The notes: generated by a model from the sequence alone, not told the origin. Shown: positions 15,540 to 24,281, counted from the first letter of the stretch. The stretch: 43,466 nt of DNA from an uncultured Verrucomicrobia subdivision 3 bacterium (GCA_903889895.1 CAISYZ010000163.1:1-43466), one strand, 5' to 3'. Numbers and translations: made by a program.

Positions 15540-17705
15540 TCAATATTTCTGTTTGATTTCCGTGTCGCCCGAGGCGACCAAGGTGGGCTTGGTCTCGGCT
15601 TCCTGTTCGGCCGGATTGCGGCTGTAATAGTAGTCGTGGTAGTAGCCGCTGTAGTAGTAATAACCTTCGTCCTGCGACATGTTGATGTTGTTGAGCACGA
15701 TGCCGACGAAATTGCCGCCGACCTTCTCGATCATCTGCTTGGCGCGGATGGTCATGGGCTGCGGGTAGCGGCGATATTGGATGACCTGCATCACCAAATC
15801 CACTTCGCTCGCGAGAATGGAGGCGTCGCTGACACCAAGGATGGGCGGTGAATCGAAGAAAATGTAATCGTAGCGCTGCTTCAGCTCGGCAATCATCTGC
15901 TTCATCTGCGCGGAACCAAGGATGCCCATCGAGCTGTTCGGCAGCTTGCCGCTCGCCATGAAGTCGAGGTTGGGCACCTGTGTGGTCTGGACGATTTCAG
16001 CAACTGAGTTCTGCTTGAGCAGGTAGTTAGTCAGGCCGAGATTGTTGGTGACTTTGAACAGCTTGTGGAGCGTCGGACGGCGCAAGTCGGAATCCACAAT
16101 CAACACGCGATTGCCGGCCTGAGCAAACACCGTGGCGAGGTTGATCGTGGTGGTGGACTTGCCTTCGCCGGCACCGGCGCTGACGACGACAATGGTGTTG
16201 AGCGTTTCTTCCTTGCGGGAGAAAAGCAGATTGGTGCGCAGCACGCGGTAGGCTTCGGCGTGCTTGCTCTCGGTGCCTTCATCCACGAGGTAGCCGATGT
16301 TCTGCGGGATGACGCCAAGCACGGGCGCCTGAAAAGTGCGTTCCACGTCGTCAATGGTCTTGACGCTGGTATCGAGATATTCGATGAAGAACGCTAGACC
16401 GACGCCCATGATAAGACCGAACACCAAGCCGAGAACAATGTTGACGGTCTTGTTGGGCTTGACGGGGGACTTGCCCGGTTCGGCACGGTCGGTCACCTGC
16501 ACCATCTGGGTCTTGGGAATTTCCTGCTCCAGTCGCTCCGCCTCAATTTTGGAGTAAAGCAATTTGTGCAGGTCGCGCAATTGTTCCAGATTGCGCTTGG
16601 CGTCGTAGTAAGGTTGGTTCTTCGATGATTCCTCCATGTCCTTGGCCTTGGCCTCTTCCACGGATTGTTTGAGCGCATCCAACGAGGCTTTTTTGGAACT
16701 AACCTGACTTTCCAAGCTGGCCAGAATACCGGTGATACGGTCGTCAATCTGCTGGTTCAACGTGTCAATCAGCGTCTGAACGCGGGTGACGTTCAGGTTG
16801 TCGGGGGCGTAATCAATTTTCAGCGTGGAAATTCTCTGCTGGGCTTCGTGCAGCTTGCCAAGCAAGTCGCCCAACGCGGCATCGTTGACCACGTTCGGCA
16901 GCACGTCCCGCAGACGGGTTTTGTCGAATGACTTGAGTTGTTCCAGCTGCACGGCCAATTCCTTGTAGGCGCGCTCGCCTTCAATCATTTGATCGTGATA
17001 ACGCTGCAACATTTCAGTGTTGAGCGTGGGCGTGAAGCCGGGTTGGTCGGCCTGATCAACTGTGATGCTAAGGTTGCTGCGCAAATTTTCAATGTCCTGC
17101 TGCGCGGCTTGAATGTTGTTGGATTCGGCCAGGTATTGGTTTTCAAAGACTTCGAGACCTTTGGCGGTGAGCTGCTTGCGAGTGTCCAGGCGGTAATTCC
17201 TATAGGCGTCGGCAATGGTGTTGGCTAGCAAGGCAGCTTCCTTGGCATCGTCGCTGTAAACAGTTATGGAAATGAGCTTGGTGTTGCGCACGGGGGCGAG
17301 GGCCATGCGCGTTTTAAGGATCTCCAATGTCTCACTGGTTTTGAGGGTCTCACCGTTAAAATATTTTTTACCCCACTCGACATTCAGGTTCAAGCTGCTG
17401 ATGACGTTGCTCAACACCAGCGAGGAATTCATTATTTCAAATGTGGTCTGGATGAAATAAGGGTCGTAGGACGACTGCGCCGCTGTCGGGGCCGAGCCGC
17501 CGGCGTTGTCATTGATTTCATTTTCAACCTTAATTTTACAGGTGCTGGCATAGGATTCCGGCAAGATGAAGGTGACGGCGGTGGCGATGATGGCGGTAAT
17601 GAGAAAGACGGTTATGATGATCGCCTTGCGGATGCGGATCACGCGCCAGTAATCCAAGAAGTGCAGCTTGGCCTCGGGAGCGGCGGAAGTTTTTAGGGAA
17701 TCCAT
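15540..17705 (-). CDS. Wzc-like polysaccharide co-polymerase and tyrosine autokinase
   Basis: The 721-residue protein combines a Wzz/PCP domain and a BY-kinase. A transmembrane helix (IIITVFLITAIIATAVTFIL) near residue 35 is followed by a large periplasmic coiled-coil region, a second helix (IVLGLVFGLIMGVGLAFFIE) near residue 435, and the kinase with Walker A SAGAGEGKSTT, Walker A' VLIVDSDLRRPTL and Walker B YIFFDSPPILG. The C-terminus has a dense tyrosine cluster (DEGYYYYSGYYHDYYYSR), the usual autophosphorylation tail. Such proteins set polysaccharide chain length and control export. Gene order is porin-like protein, Wzc-like, Wza-like, FHA protein, with no glycosyltransferase nearby. Confidence 0.94.
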   Translation of the reverse strand: MDSLKTSAAPEAKLHFLDYWRVIRIRKAIIITVFLITAIIATAVTFILPESYASTCKIKVENEINDNAGGSAPTAAQSSYDPYFIQTTFEIMNSSLVLSNVISSLNLNVEWGKKYFNGETLKTSETLEILKTRMALAPVRNTKLISITVYSDDAKEAALLANTIADAYRNYRLDTRKQLTAKGLEVFENQYLAESNNIQAAQQDIENLRSNLSITVDQADQPGFTPTLNTEMLQRYHDQMIEGERAYKELAVQLEQLKSFDKTRLRDVLPNVVNDAALGDLLGKLHEAQQRISTLKIDYAPDNLNVTRVQTLIDTLNQQIDDRITGILASLESQVSSKKASLDALKQSVEEAKAKDMEESSKNQPYYDAKRNLEQLRDLHKLLYSKIEAERLEQEIPKTQMVQVTDRAEPGKSPVKPNKTVNIVLGLVFGLIMGVGLAFFIEYLDTSVKTIDDVERTFQAPVLGVIPQNIGYLVDEGTESKHAEAYRVLRTNLLFSRKEETLNTIVVVSAGAGEGKSTTTINLATVFAQAGNRVLIVDSDLRRPTLHKLFKVTNNLGLTNYLLKQNSVAEIVQTTQVPNLDFMASGKLPNSSMGILGSAQMKQMIAELKQRYDYIFFDSPPILGVSDASILASEVDLVMQVIQYRRYPQPMTIRAKQMIEKVGGNFVGIVLNNINMSQDEGYYYYSGYYHDYYYSRNPAEQEAETKPTLVASGDTEIKQKY

Positions 17706-17710
17706 AGCTT

Positions 17711-17746
17711 AAAAAATAATGGGAGCCTGTCGCAGACTTGGCTCCC
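17711..17746 (-). terminator. Terminator-like hairpin between the barrel-protein and Wzc-like genes
   Basis: Read on the minus strand, GGGAGCC (17746-17740) pairs with GGCTCCC (17727-17721), then ATTATTTTTTA. It sits inside the presumed operon, so it could attenuate read-through and give more barrel protein than kinase. Confidence 0.55.
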
Positions 17747-17778
17747 GGATGGTGTCAAAATCTGGTGGGGAACATCCT

Positions 17779-19083
17779 TCAATAATTCGCGCTCAAACCA
17801 AGATAGACGCGGTTTCGGGTATAGCCACGATTGTTGATGGCGGAGAGGAGGTCGTCAAAATTGTAACCGGCTTCAGCCGATAGATGGCGGTTTACTTGAT
17901 AATTCAAGCTGACGCTGGCGCTGAAGTCATCATCACCATTGCCGCTATACCCACCGTCCTTGTAAGAAGAATATGAATATTGACCAAGCAGCGAGCCTGA
18001 AAGCTTAGAATTAAACTGGTGGTTGATATCCATGTAGAACGTCGAAGTCTCCTGATATTGTGTCAGATGATGTGCAACTGCGTTTGGCGTGGAAACGTCC
18101 GTGGAATTAATGTTCTGCGTGTAACCGCCCTGTAAATATGAGCCTGGACGGTAAGTGTAGGTGACACTCACATCGGCGTAAGGGGCAACGGAAGTATTCG
18201 GTGACACTGGATCGTTAAATGAGTCCACTAGTGATGCGCCGCCCCGCAGGCTACAACTCAAATTTGGGGTGAGCTGCTCTGTCAACCCCACATACCCATA
18301 GTGGGCATCGAAGTCACGTGCACTGCTGTTATAATAAATTGTCCGCGGCGGGCTGGGTGGATTGATTAGAATGAAGGGAGCGGCTATTTGACCATTACCA
18401 TCATATCGCACCCAACTATAGTTATATCCAACAAAACCAATGGTGTCTGGTGTGAAATGCCACTGCAAGTCAAGGCCGGCATTCTGCTCAATGCGGTTAA
18501 GCAAAGCGGCTTCGCTGGGATTAGATGGATTGTTGGTGACACTGTTATCGCTATAAACGTAAATATTGTTTCCGTAATGTAGCGAAGTGCTGAAATCCCT
18601 CGTCCAATCTGTATTCAGTTTGGCGCTGAAGCGGTTACCCAAGTTGTTGCCATTCACGCGCACCACTGCGCCGCCTTGAACCAATTGCGGATCTTGGCCA
18701 ACCGCCGCCGAGTCGGTCAGATTTAATTTCCAGCGTTCATTAAACGCGTGATCCACCCATAAATCGCCGGTATGGGTAAGGTCAAACGGATTGATACCAT
18801 CTTGATCCCGTTGGAGGTAATAATACATCCCAAAGGTGTAACGGATGCCAATATCGGTTTGACCAAAAGCCACATTCGCTGAAACCGAGGGGGAAAATTC
18901 AACGCCAAAACTGCCCTTTTGTGCGGGCGTCACCGAGTAGTTGTCATCGTAAAAGCCACGCAAACTGGCGCTCACGTTCCAAAGCTTTGGGCTTGCCTCC
19001 GCCTCCATGCTTTGGGCACGGGCGGATGACATGACCGCTGCACCTGCTGCAGCTAGTCCGACGGAGACGAAAATTTTCTTCAT
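17779..19083 (-). CDS. Outer membrane beta-barrel protein of the EPS locus
   Basis: The 434-residue protein has a signal peptide (MKKIFVSVGLAAAGAAVMSS, cleaved after ARA) and alternating amphipathic strands rich in Tyr, Asn and Ser, such as VSASLRGFYDDNYSVTP and GIRYTFGMYYYLQRD. It ends in NRVYLGLSANY, an aromatic-terminated strand as expected for outer-membrane barrels. It resembles the putative beta-barrel porin 2 type found beside exosortase-linked exopolysaccharide genes (family knowledge). As first gene of the operon it may form the outer-membrane part of the export machinery. A 20-bp perfect palindrome lies 64 bases upstream of its start. Confidence 0.85.
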   Translation of the reverse strand: MKKIFVSVGLAAAGAAVMSSARAQSMEAEASPKLWNVSASLRGFYDDNYSVTPAQKGSFGVEFSPSVSANVAFGQTDIGIRYTFGMYYYLQRDQDGINPFDLTHTGDLWVDHAFNERWKLNLTDSAAVGQDPQLVQGGAVVRVNGNNLGNRFSAKLNTDWTRDFSTSLHYGNNIYVYSDNSVTNNPSNPSEAALLNRIEQNAGLDLQWHFTPDTIGFVGYNYSWVRYDGNGQIAAPFILINPPSPPRTIYYNSSARDFDAHYGYVGLTEQLTPNLSCSLRGGASLVDSFNDPVSPNTSVAPYADVSVTYTYRPGSYLQGGYTQNINSTDVSTPNAVAHHLTQYQETSTFYMDINHQFNSKLSGSLLGQYSYSSYKDGGYSGNGDDDFSASVSLNYQVNRHLSAEAGYNFDDLLSAINNRGYTRNRVYLGLSANY

Positions 19084-19146
19084 TTTACTTCGCGTGGTTT
19101 TGACCGCCGACAGTTTCCCGCATTCAAAAAAACTTATCGGACGATT

Positions 19147-19166
19147 GCCTGATAAATTTATCAGGC
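19147..19166. promoter_or_regulatory. 20-bp perfect palindrome upstream of the EPS operon
   Basis: GCCTGATAAATTTATCAGGC is a perfect inverted repeat in the 160-base gap between polX and the EPS operon, which are both on the minus strand. No T-run follows on either strand, so a terminator is unlikely, and an operator for a dimeric regulator is the better reading. The regulator is not known. Confidence 0.65.
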
Positions 19167-19243
19167 AGGCAAGAACCCCGTCAAAACATTTTTCGGTTAA
19201 TTATCGGCGGTCGAATAGCCATAAATTGGGTGAATTGACACCG

Positions 19244-21001
19244 TTACGACACGTGGCTGTTGCGTTTTTGTTGCAATTGCATCCGTAAGCCGGACGTTGG
19301 CAGAGTGTTGATCACCTCCGCCTTTCCCAGCCAGCCCTTGCGCGCGACGCCGGCACCGAGCCGGAGAAAGCCTACATGGGCGTTCCGATGTGCGTCTGGA
19401 TTTATGACACATTTTACGCCTTGGCTCTTCGCGTAGAGCCAGTGACGCCAGTCCAAATCCAGCCGATACGGGTTGCAATTCAACTCAATCCATGTTCCCG
19501 TCGCCGCACAAGCATCAATCACCGCGTGGATATTCAGCGGATACGGCTCGCGTTCCAGCAGCAGCCGGCCGGTCAAATGGCCGAGCATGTGAACAAACGG
19601 ATTTTCCGCCGCGCGAATCAATCGCTTCGTATTCTCCGCCTCGCTGCTAGACGGCACATGCAAGCTGGCAACGACCACTTCCAGTTCTGCCAAAACGTCG
19701 TCGTCGAAATCCAGCCGGTCTTTCAAAATATCCACCTCGCTGCCGGTCAACAGCCGGAACTCACGGCCTTCGGCGGCGAATTTTTTGTTCAGCTCGCTGA
19801 TCTTTTTGATTTGCTCGCGCAGCCGCTTCGCATCCAGCCCATTCGCCTGAAACGAGGCCTTTGAGTGATCCGTGATTGCCCAGTATTCCAAGCCAAGTCC
19901 ATCCATAAACTCGGCGATTTCCTCGAGTGTATTGTGGCCATCGCTCCAGTTCGAGTGATTGTGCAGCGCGCCCTTCAAATCCGACCACTCGACCAGTTTC
20001 GGCAAATCATTTTTCCCCGCCGCCGTAAATTCGCCGTGATCCTCACGCAATTCCGGCGGCACAAACGCCAAGTCCAGTTTGGCAAAAATCTCTGCCTCGT
20101 CCACGCACGCCACGCGCAATTTCGCGTCGCGCGTCTCTTCCTTAGATTTGAACAAGCCGTATTCATTCAGCCGCAGCCCGCGCTGAATCGCCCGCTGGCG
20201 CATCACGATGTTGTGCTCCTTGCTGCCGGTGAAATACGCCAGCGCGAAGGGAAATTCCGCGTCGCTCACCACCCGCAAATCGCACTGGATGCCGCCGTCC
20301 AGAATCACGCTCGCCTTCGTGTCGCCTTTGGCCAGGGCTTTCACGATGCCTTCCTGTGAAACAAAAAATTCAATCACCGCCGCCGCATTTTTGGAGGACG
20401 CCAGCAGATCTATGTCGCCGATGACTTCCTTGAACCGCCGCAAGCTGCCCGCCGTGCCGCACCGGATGACATCGGGATGCTGCCGCAAATTTTCCAGCAG
20501 CGGCTCCGCTGCCAGCCACGCGTCGCTTAACAGATGCTTGCTCGCGTAGGTGCGCTTGAACGCGATGCCTTCCAAAATGTTTGCCTGTGTCTTTTCGCCA
20601 AAGCCGTCCAGCTCCGCGACTTTGCCAGCTTTGCACGCGGCTTCCAGTTTTTCGATCGAATCAATGCCGAGTTTTTTATTTAGCGCTTGAATTTTCTTCG
20701 GACCAAGGCCGGAAATCTCCAACATTTCCAACAGTCCCGGCGGGATTGACGCCTTAAGTTCCTCGTAATATTTCAGCTTGCCAGTCTCGACGAGCTCCGT
20801 GATTTTTTGTTCCAGCGCCGCGCCGATTCCCTTGATTTCACCCAGGCGTTTTTCCGCGACGATTTTTGCCAGCGGCTCGTTCAGGCCTTCGAGGGTGCGC
20901 GCGCCATTGGAGTAAGCCCGCGTCTTGAATGGGTTTTCACCCTTCAATTCGAGCAGCGTGCCAATCTCCACCAAAATTTCTGCGACTTTGTCTTTGTCCA
21001 T
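19244..21001 (-). CDS. polX: DNA polymerase X family protein with PHP domain
   Basis: Bacterial PolX is a gap-filling polymerase with 3'-5' exonuclease activity acting in base-excision repair. The 585-residue protein has, in order, the 8-kDa-like helix-hairpin-helix region (LGEIKGIGAALEQKI, ISGLGPKKIQAL, LDGFGEKTQANIL), the polymerase nucleotidyltransferase centre (CGTAGSLRRF.EVIGDIDLL, with the third acidic residue in QCDLRVV), and the C-terminal PHP domain (GALHNHSNWSDG, AITDHSKAS, TGSEVDIL, INPDAHR). All expected acidic and histidine residues appear present. The ATG at 21001 matches the usual MDK-type start. Confidence 0.95.
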   Translation of the reverse strand: MDKDKVAEILVEIGTLLELKGENPFKTRAYSNGARTLEGLNEPLAKIVAEKRLGEIKGIGAALEQKITELVETGKLKYYEELKASIPPGLLEMLEISGLGPKKIQALNKKLGIDSIEKLEAACKAGKVAELDGFGEKTQANILEGIAFKRTYASKHLLSDAWLAAEPLLENLRQHPDVIRCGTAGSLRRFKEVIGDIDLLASSKNAAAVIEFFVSQEGIVKALAKGDTKASVILDGGIQCDLRVVSDAEFPFALAYFTGSKEHNIVMRQRAIQRGLRLNEYGLFKSKEETRDAKLRVACVDEAEIFAKLDLAFVPPELREDHGEFTAAGKNDLPKLVEWSDLKGALHNHSNWSDGHNTLEEIAEFMDGLGLEYWAITDHSKASFQANGLDAKRLREQIKKISELNKKFAAEGREFRLLTGSEVDILKDRLDFDDDVLAELEVVVASLHVPSSSEAENTKRLIRAAENPFVHMLGHLTGRLLLEREPYPLNIHAVIDACAATGTWIELNCNPYRLDLDWRHWLYAKSQGVKCVINPDAHRNAHVGFLRLGAGVARKGWLGKAEVINTLPTSGLRMQLQQKRNSHVS

Positions 21002-21015
21002 GCGCCCAAGATGAC

Positions 21016-21045
21016 CCCGCAAGTTCCAAGTTTCAAGTTGTCCGT
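21016..21045. repeat. AT-rich AAGTTCCAAGTTTCAAGTTG sequence between polX and thiD
   Basis: The divergent gap between polX and thiD contains AAGTTCCAAGTTTCAAGTTG, an internally repeated AAGTT(T/C)C motif of the same general kind as the AT-rich inserts inside three genes of this window. It occupies much of a 64-base promoter gap. Confidence 0.4.
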
Positions 21046-21065
21046 TGCTCCGTTAAATTCTGCGC

Positions 21066-21944
21066 ATGACAAAACGCAGACAATGGCCCGTCGCGCTCAC
21101 CATCGCCGGCTCCGACAGCGGCGGCGGCGCGGGCATTCAGGCCGATTTGAAAACCTTCGCCGCGCTCGGCGTTCACGGCACCAGCGCCATCGCCTGTCTC
21201 ACCGCGCAAAATCCGCGGCGCATCCTCGGCGTCGAGCCGTGCTCGCCGAAAATGCTGCGCCAGCAAATGGAAGCTGTTGTGGAAGAGCTTGAACCGGTGG
21301 CGGTGAAAACCGGCATGTTGTTCTCGGTGGAAAACATTTCCGTGGTCGCAAAATTCTTCCGCAATTCAAAACTAAACATTAAAGACTTAAAACTGATCAT
21401 CGATCCCGTGATGGTTTCCACCAGCGGCGCGCGGCTGCTGGAACCAGCGGCGGAAAAAGTGATGAGGGAAAAACTTCTGCCGTTGGCAACGCTCGTCACG
21501 CCAAATCTGGACGAGGCGGAAATTCTCGCGGAACAAAAAATTCGTTCGCCGGAACAGATGCGCGCCGCCGCGCGCGAAATCTATTCGCTCTTCGGTTGCG
21601 CGGTTTTGCTGAAAGGCGGGCATATGAAAAATTCCCGCGAAGCGCTGGACGTTTTTTTTGACGGCGAAACAGAGTTGATTTTGTCCGCCCCATTTGTGCG
21701 CGGCGTTTCCACGCACGGCACTGGCTGCACTTATTCCGCCGCGATTTGCGCGGCGCTGGCGCTCGGTCACGATTTGCCGGCGGCAGTTGAAATCGGAAAG
21801 AACTTCATCACCGAAGCCATCTCAGCCAGCTACAAAATCGGAAAGCATTTCGCCCTCGGCCAACTCAAAAATTCGGACTGCGCAGCCGGAAAAACCGGAA
21901 CGCATTTGTCGCATTTAAAGTCAGGGTGTTCCTGCTGTTCGTGA
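21066..21944 (+). CDS. thiD: Hydroxymethylpyrimidine/phosphomethylpyrimidine kinase
   Basis: ThiD phosphorylates HMP and HMP-P to HMP-PP for thiamine synthesis. The 292-residue protein shows LTIAGSDSGGGAGIQADLKT, the ALGVHGTSAIACLTAQN block, DPVMVSTSGARLL, LVTPNLDEAEIL, VLLKGGH and the catalytic GVSTHGTGCTYSAAI. The segment NSKLNIKDLKL before IIDPVMV is AT-rich and looks inserted. The last 25 or so residues (after HFALGQL) exceed the usual family end and are encoded in an 80-base overlap with the convergent protease gene. No other thiamine gene is nearby. Confidence 0.94.
   Translation: MTKRRQWPVALTIAGSDSGGGAGIQADLKTFAALGVHGTSAIACLTAQNPRRILGVEPCSPKMLRQQMEAVVEELEPVAVKTGMLFSVENISVVAKFFRNSKLNIKDLKLIIDPVMVSTSGARLLEPAAEKVMREKLLPLATLVTPNLDEAEILAEQKIRSPEQMRAAAREIYSLFGCAVLLKGGHMKNSREALDVFFDGETELILSAPFVRGVSTHGTGCTYSAAICAALALGHDLPAAVEIGKNFITEAISASYKIGKHFALGQLKNSDCAAGKTGTHLSHLKSGCSCCS
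21362..21395 (+). repeat. AT-rich micro-insertion inside thiD
   Basis: The run reading AAAACTAAACATTAAAGACT followed by TAAAACTG interrupts GC-rich coding sequence and encodes a Lys/Asn/Leu-rich stretch just before the IIDPVMV strand. It shares ACTTAAAACT with the insert at 7918-7952. It was judged from composition and position only. Confidence 0.5.
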
Positions 21945-23433
21945 AAGCGGTCGTTGGCAGTGCGTTACTGCTCCAAGCCGGCGTCGTGAGGTTGGTGGTG
22001 GTTTCGACCAGGAAGCCTGCTGGATATGCCGGCCACGACACCGTGGCGTTGGTGCTGGATTTGGCAATGCTCAAGCCCGGTGTGATAAACGCCCACGCCA
22101 GCGCGTAGGTTTCGGCGTCGCTGACGACATTGGTGCCGCCGTTTTTCAGAACCTCCAAATCATAGCGTCCCGCCGCCAGCTGCGGCGCGAAAATATGCTC
22201 CACGTTGTCCACGCGGCTGGTGCTGCACGCGACCAGGTTGCTGTTGGCCGCGTTGAACAAGAATAAATCCAAATCGTTGATGTTGGTTTCGCCAAGCTGC
22301 CGGTTCCAGACCAGCGTGGCTGTGACCATGCCGTTGGAAACATTGAAAAGATAATGATTTACCGCGTCGTTGGTCGCATCGCTTGAAATGGTTTCCGCGT
22401 CCCAGCCGCTCGACCTGGCAATCGTGTTGGTCGCGGCGACGGGGGGATGGGCGGCGCCGAGGGAAATAAAATTTGACGCGCAAATAAACTGTTCACCGCC
22501 GGCGAGTTGTTCGTAGGAATTGAACACGTTCAGCACCCCGGCGCCGTAGCGCGCGTCGAGCGGCGAGGAATTGGCGTTCGTCCAGCCTGCCGGTTTCACC
22601 GCGCCGTTGAGCAGCAGCGCCTTGATGGTGCGCATGTCGGACGCGTCGTTCGTATTGCTGCCGCCGTCGCCGCGCAACGCGGCCTGCATCAGCACGGCCA
22701 CCGCGCCGGCGACTTCCGGTGTGGAAAAGCTTGTTTCGCCGCCGGGGGCGGTGAGGTCGGGCTTGCAACGGCCATTATCAATGGTCGGACCGATGCTGGA
22801 ACCGCCGCCAAAGGCGGCAACACAAATGCAATTATAGCTGGTTCCCGGCGCATGGACATTGCCGCCATTATCGGCAGCGGAAACAAACAGCGCCCCGGAT
22901 ATCGTGGTGTAATCGTCGTATGCGGAATCTATCCCCTGTTGGACGGTGACAGCCAGCGGGCCGAAAGTGTAGCTTTGGTTTATAACCGACACCGCGGCCG
23001 GCATCGGTGCCAAATTGAAAACATAGTTGGTGATGAAAAACCAGGCATCATAGTTGTCGATGTGCGCCACGTTCGTCGCCACGCCGTAGGCGACGCTGTA
23101 AAACCCGTCGCCTACGCCGTCCGCGTGTCCGGATTCCAAGCCGACAGTGTTCGTGAAGCCGGTTGCGGTGCCGAGGCAGCTGTAATAGGTAAACAAACCC
23201 ACCGGCTGTCCAACTACGCCGGGGTTGATTTCAAAGACCGATGGCTGGCTGTTGTCGACATTCAAGTTTGCCTCCGGCTGCGCCACGCGGATGCCGAAGC
23301 CGTCAACATTCGTGGTCATGGCGCGGAGCAGCGTCACGCCAATTTGGTCGAGGCTTTGCGCTCGGGTCACCGGCGTCAACCCCGTCGCCAGCGCGATGAT
23401 GGCTACAACAGTTTTAAAAATCCAATGGTTCAT
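21865..23433 (-). CDS. Secreted subtilisin-like (S8) peptidase
   Basis: The 522-residue protein has a signal peptide (NHWIFKTVVAIIALATGL) and the S8 fold. The catalytic His block reads GLESGHADGVGDGFY, the oxyanion Asn is in SAADNGGNVHAPG, and the Ser block is GGETSFSTPEVAGAVAVLMQ. The usual Asp block (VAVIDTG) is replaced by GIRVAQPEAN, where an acidic Glu stands near the Asp position, so activity is uncertain. A C-terminal jelly-roll region (LFLFNAANSNLVACS) and the shared verrucomicrobial tail LVETTTNL...FFRLR follow. The gene overlaps the end of thiD by 80 bases on the opposite strand. The ATG at 23433 starts the signal peptide cleanly. Confidence 0.83.
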   Translation of the reverse strand: MNHWIFKTVVAIIALATGLTPVTRAQSLDQIGVTLLRAMTTNVDGFGIRVAQPEANLNVDNSQPSVFEINPGVVGQPVGLFTYYSCLGTATGFTNTVGLESGHADGVGDGFYSVAYGVATNVAHIDNYDAWFFITNYVFNLAPMPAAVSVINQSYTFGPLAVTVQQGIDSAYDDYTTISGALFVSAADNGGNVHAPGTSYNCICVAAFGGGSSIGPTIDNGRCKPDLTAPGGETSFSTPEVAGAVAVLMQAALRGDGGSNTNDASDMRTIKALLLNGAVKPAGWTNANSSPLDARYGAGVLNVFNSYEQLAGGEQFICASNFISLGAAHPPVAATNTIARSSGWDAETISSDATNDAVNHYLFNVSNGMVTATLVWNRQLGETNINDLDLFLFNAANSNLVACSTSRVDNVEHIFAPQLAAGRYDLEVLKNGGTNVVSDAETYALAWAFITPGLSIAKSSTNATVSWPAYPAGFLVETTTNLTTPAWSSNALPTTAFTNSRNTLTLNATNAFRFFRLRSPNF

Positions 23434-23537
23434 CAATGCTTCTGGTTGGTTTCCAGAAAGGTAATTCATCCGACGGCAAAAGCCAACCCAGCGTGCAATG
23501 GCATTTCATTTTCCCGCCCATCCGCTAGACTGCGGCT

Positions 23538-24281
23538 GTGACCGGCACTCTCGTCGTCAATGAAATCTATTTGAGCCTGCAGGGCGAAAGCACCTTCGCC
23601 GGGCTGCCGTGCGTCTTCATCCGGCTCACCGCCTGCGACTTGCGCTGCTCGTATTGCGACACCGCCTACGCCTTCGCCGAGGGCAAAAAGCAGACGCTGG
23701 CGGACGTGCTGAAAAAAGTTCGTGAACTGGCAAAGCCTTTCGGAGATTTCAAATCTCAAAATTCAAATCTTAAATTGCCGCTGGTCGAACTGACTGGTGG
23801 CGAGCCGCTGCTTCAGAAAAATTCCCTGCCGTTGATGAAGGCTTTGGGCGACGACGGTTTCACCGTGCTCATCGAAACCAGCGGCGCGCATGATGTTTCC
23901 AAAATTGATCCGCGCGTGCATCGCATCATGGATTTGAAATGCCCGTCCAGCGGCGAGTCGGCGCGGAATCTAATTTCAAACCTCGCTCACCTGAAATCCA
24001 CGGATGAAATCAAATTCGTCATCGGCACGCGCGAAGATTATGACTGGGCCAAGCTGCAAATTTCCGAGCATCAGCTGGCGGCTGTTTGCCCGCTCCTGTT
24101 TTCGTGGGTGCATCCGCTGACGTCGGGGCAGCGGAACAAGGTCTTGAAAAAAGTTCCCGACCGGCACACGCCGATTTCACGCAAGGAACTGGCCGAAGCC
24201 ATCATCGCCGATGCGCTGCCGGTGCGCTTTCAAATCCAGCAGCACAAAATCATCTGGCCGCCGGAGCAGCGCGGCGTCTGA
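23538..24281 (+). CDS. queE: 7-carboxy-7-deazaguanine synthase (radical SAM)
   Basis: QueE converts 6-carboxytetrahydropterin to 7-carboxy-7-deazaguanine in queuosine/preQ0 synthesis. The 247-residue protein begins VVNEIYLSLQGESTFAGLPC, with the radical-SAM cluster motif CDLRCSYCDTAYAF, then LVELTGGEPLLQ and VLIETSG. Translation starts at a GTG. Between VRELAKPFG and LPLVELTGG an AT-rich stretch encodes DFKSQNSNLK, which looks inserted. Other que genes are not in the window. The stop is two bases before the ABC ATPase start, so the two may be co-transcribed although unrelated in function. Confidence 0.93.
   Translation: MTGTLVVNEIYLSLQGESTFAGLPCVFIRLTACDLRCSYCDTAYAFAEGKKQTLADVLKKVRELAKPFGDFKSQNSNLKLPLVELTGGEPLLQKNSLPLMKALGDDGFTVLIETSGAHDVSKIDPRVHRIMDLKCPSSGESARNLISNLAHLKSTDEIKFVIGTREDYDWAKLQISEHQLAAVCPLLFSWVHPLTSGQRNKVLKKVPDRHTPISRKELAEAIIADALPVRFQIQQHKIIWPPEQRGV
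23745..23778 (+). repeat. AT-rich micro-insertion inside queE
   Basis: The run TTTCAAATCTCAAAATTCAA followed by ATCTTAAATT lies between two conserved blocks of queE and encodes KSQNSNLK. It has the internally repeated TCAAAT(C/T)-type composition of common non-coding repeats. It is the third such insert in coding sequence in this window. Confidence 0.5.

Noticed and set aside
14445..15851. A 468-codon plus-strand frame opposite the EPS genes
   Set aside because: The minus-strand FHA, Wza-like and Wzc-like genes have clear motifs; the plus frame is their antisense shadow.
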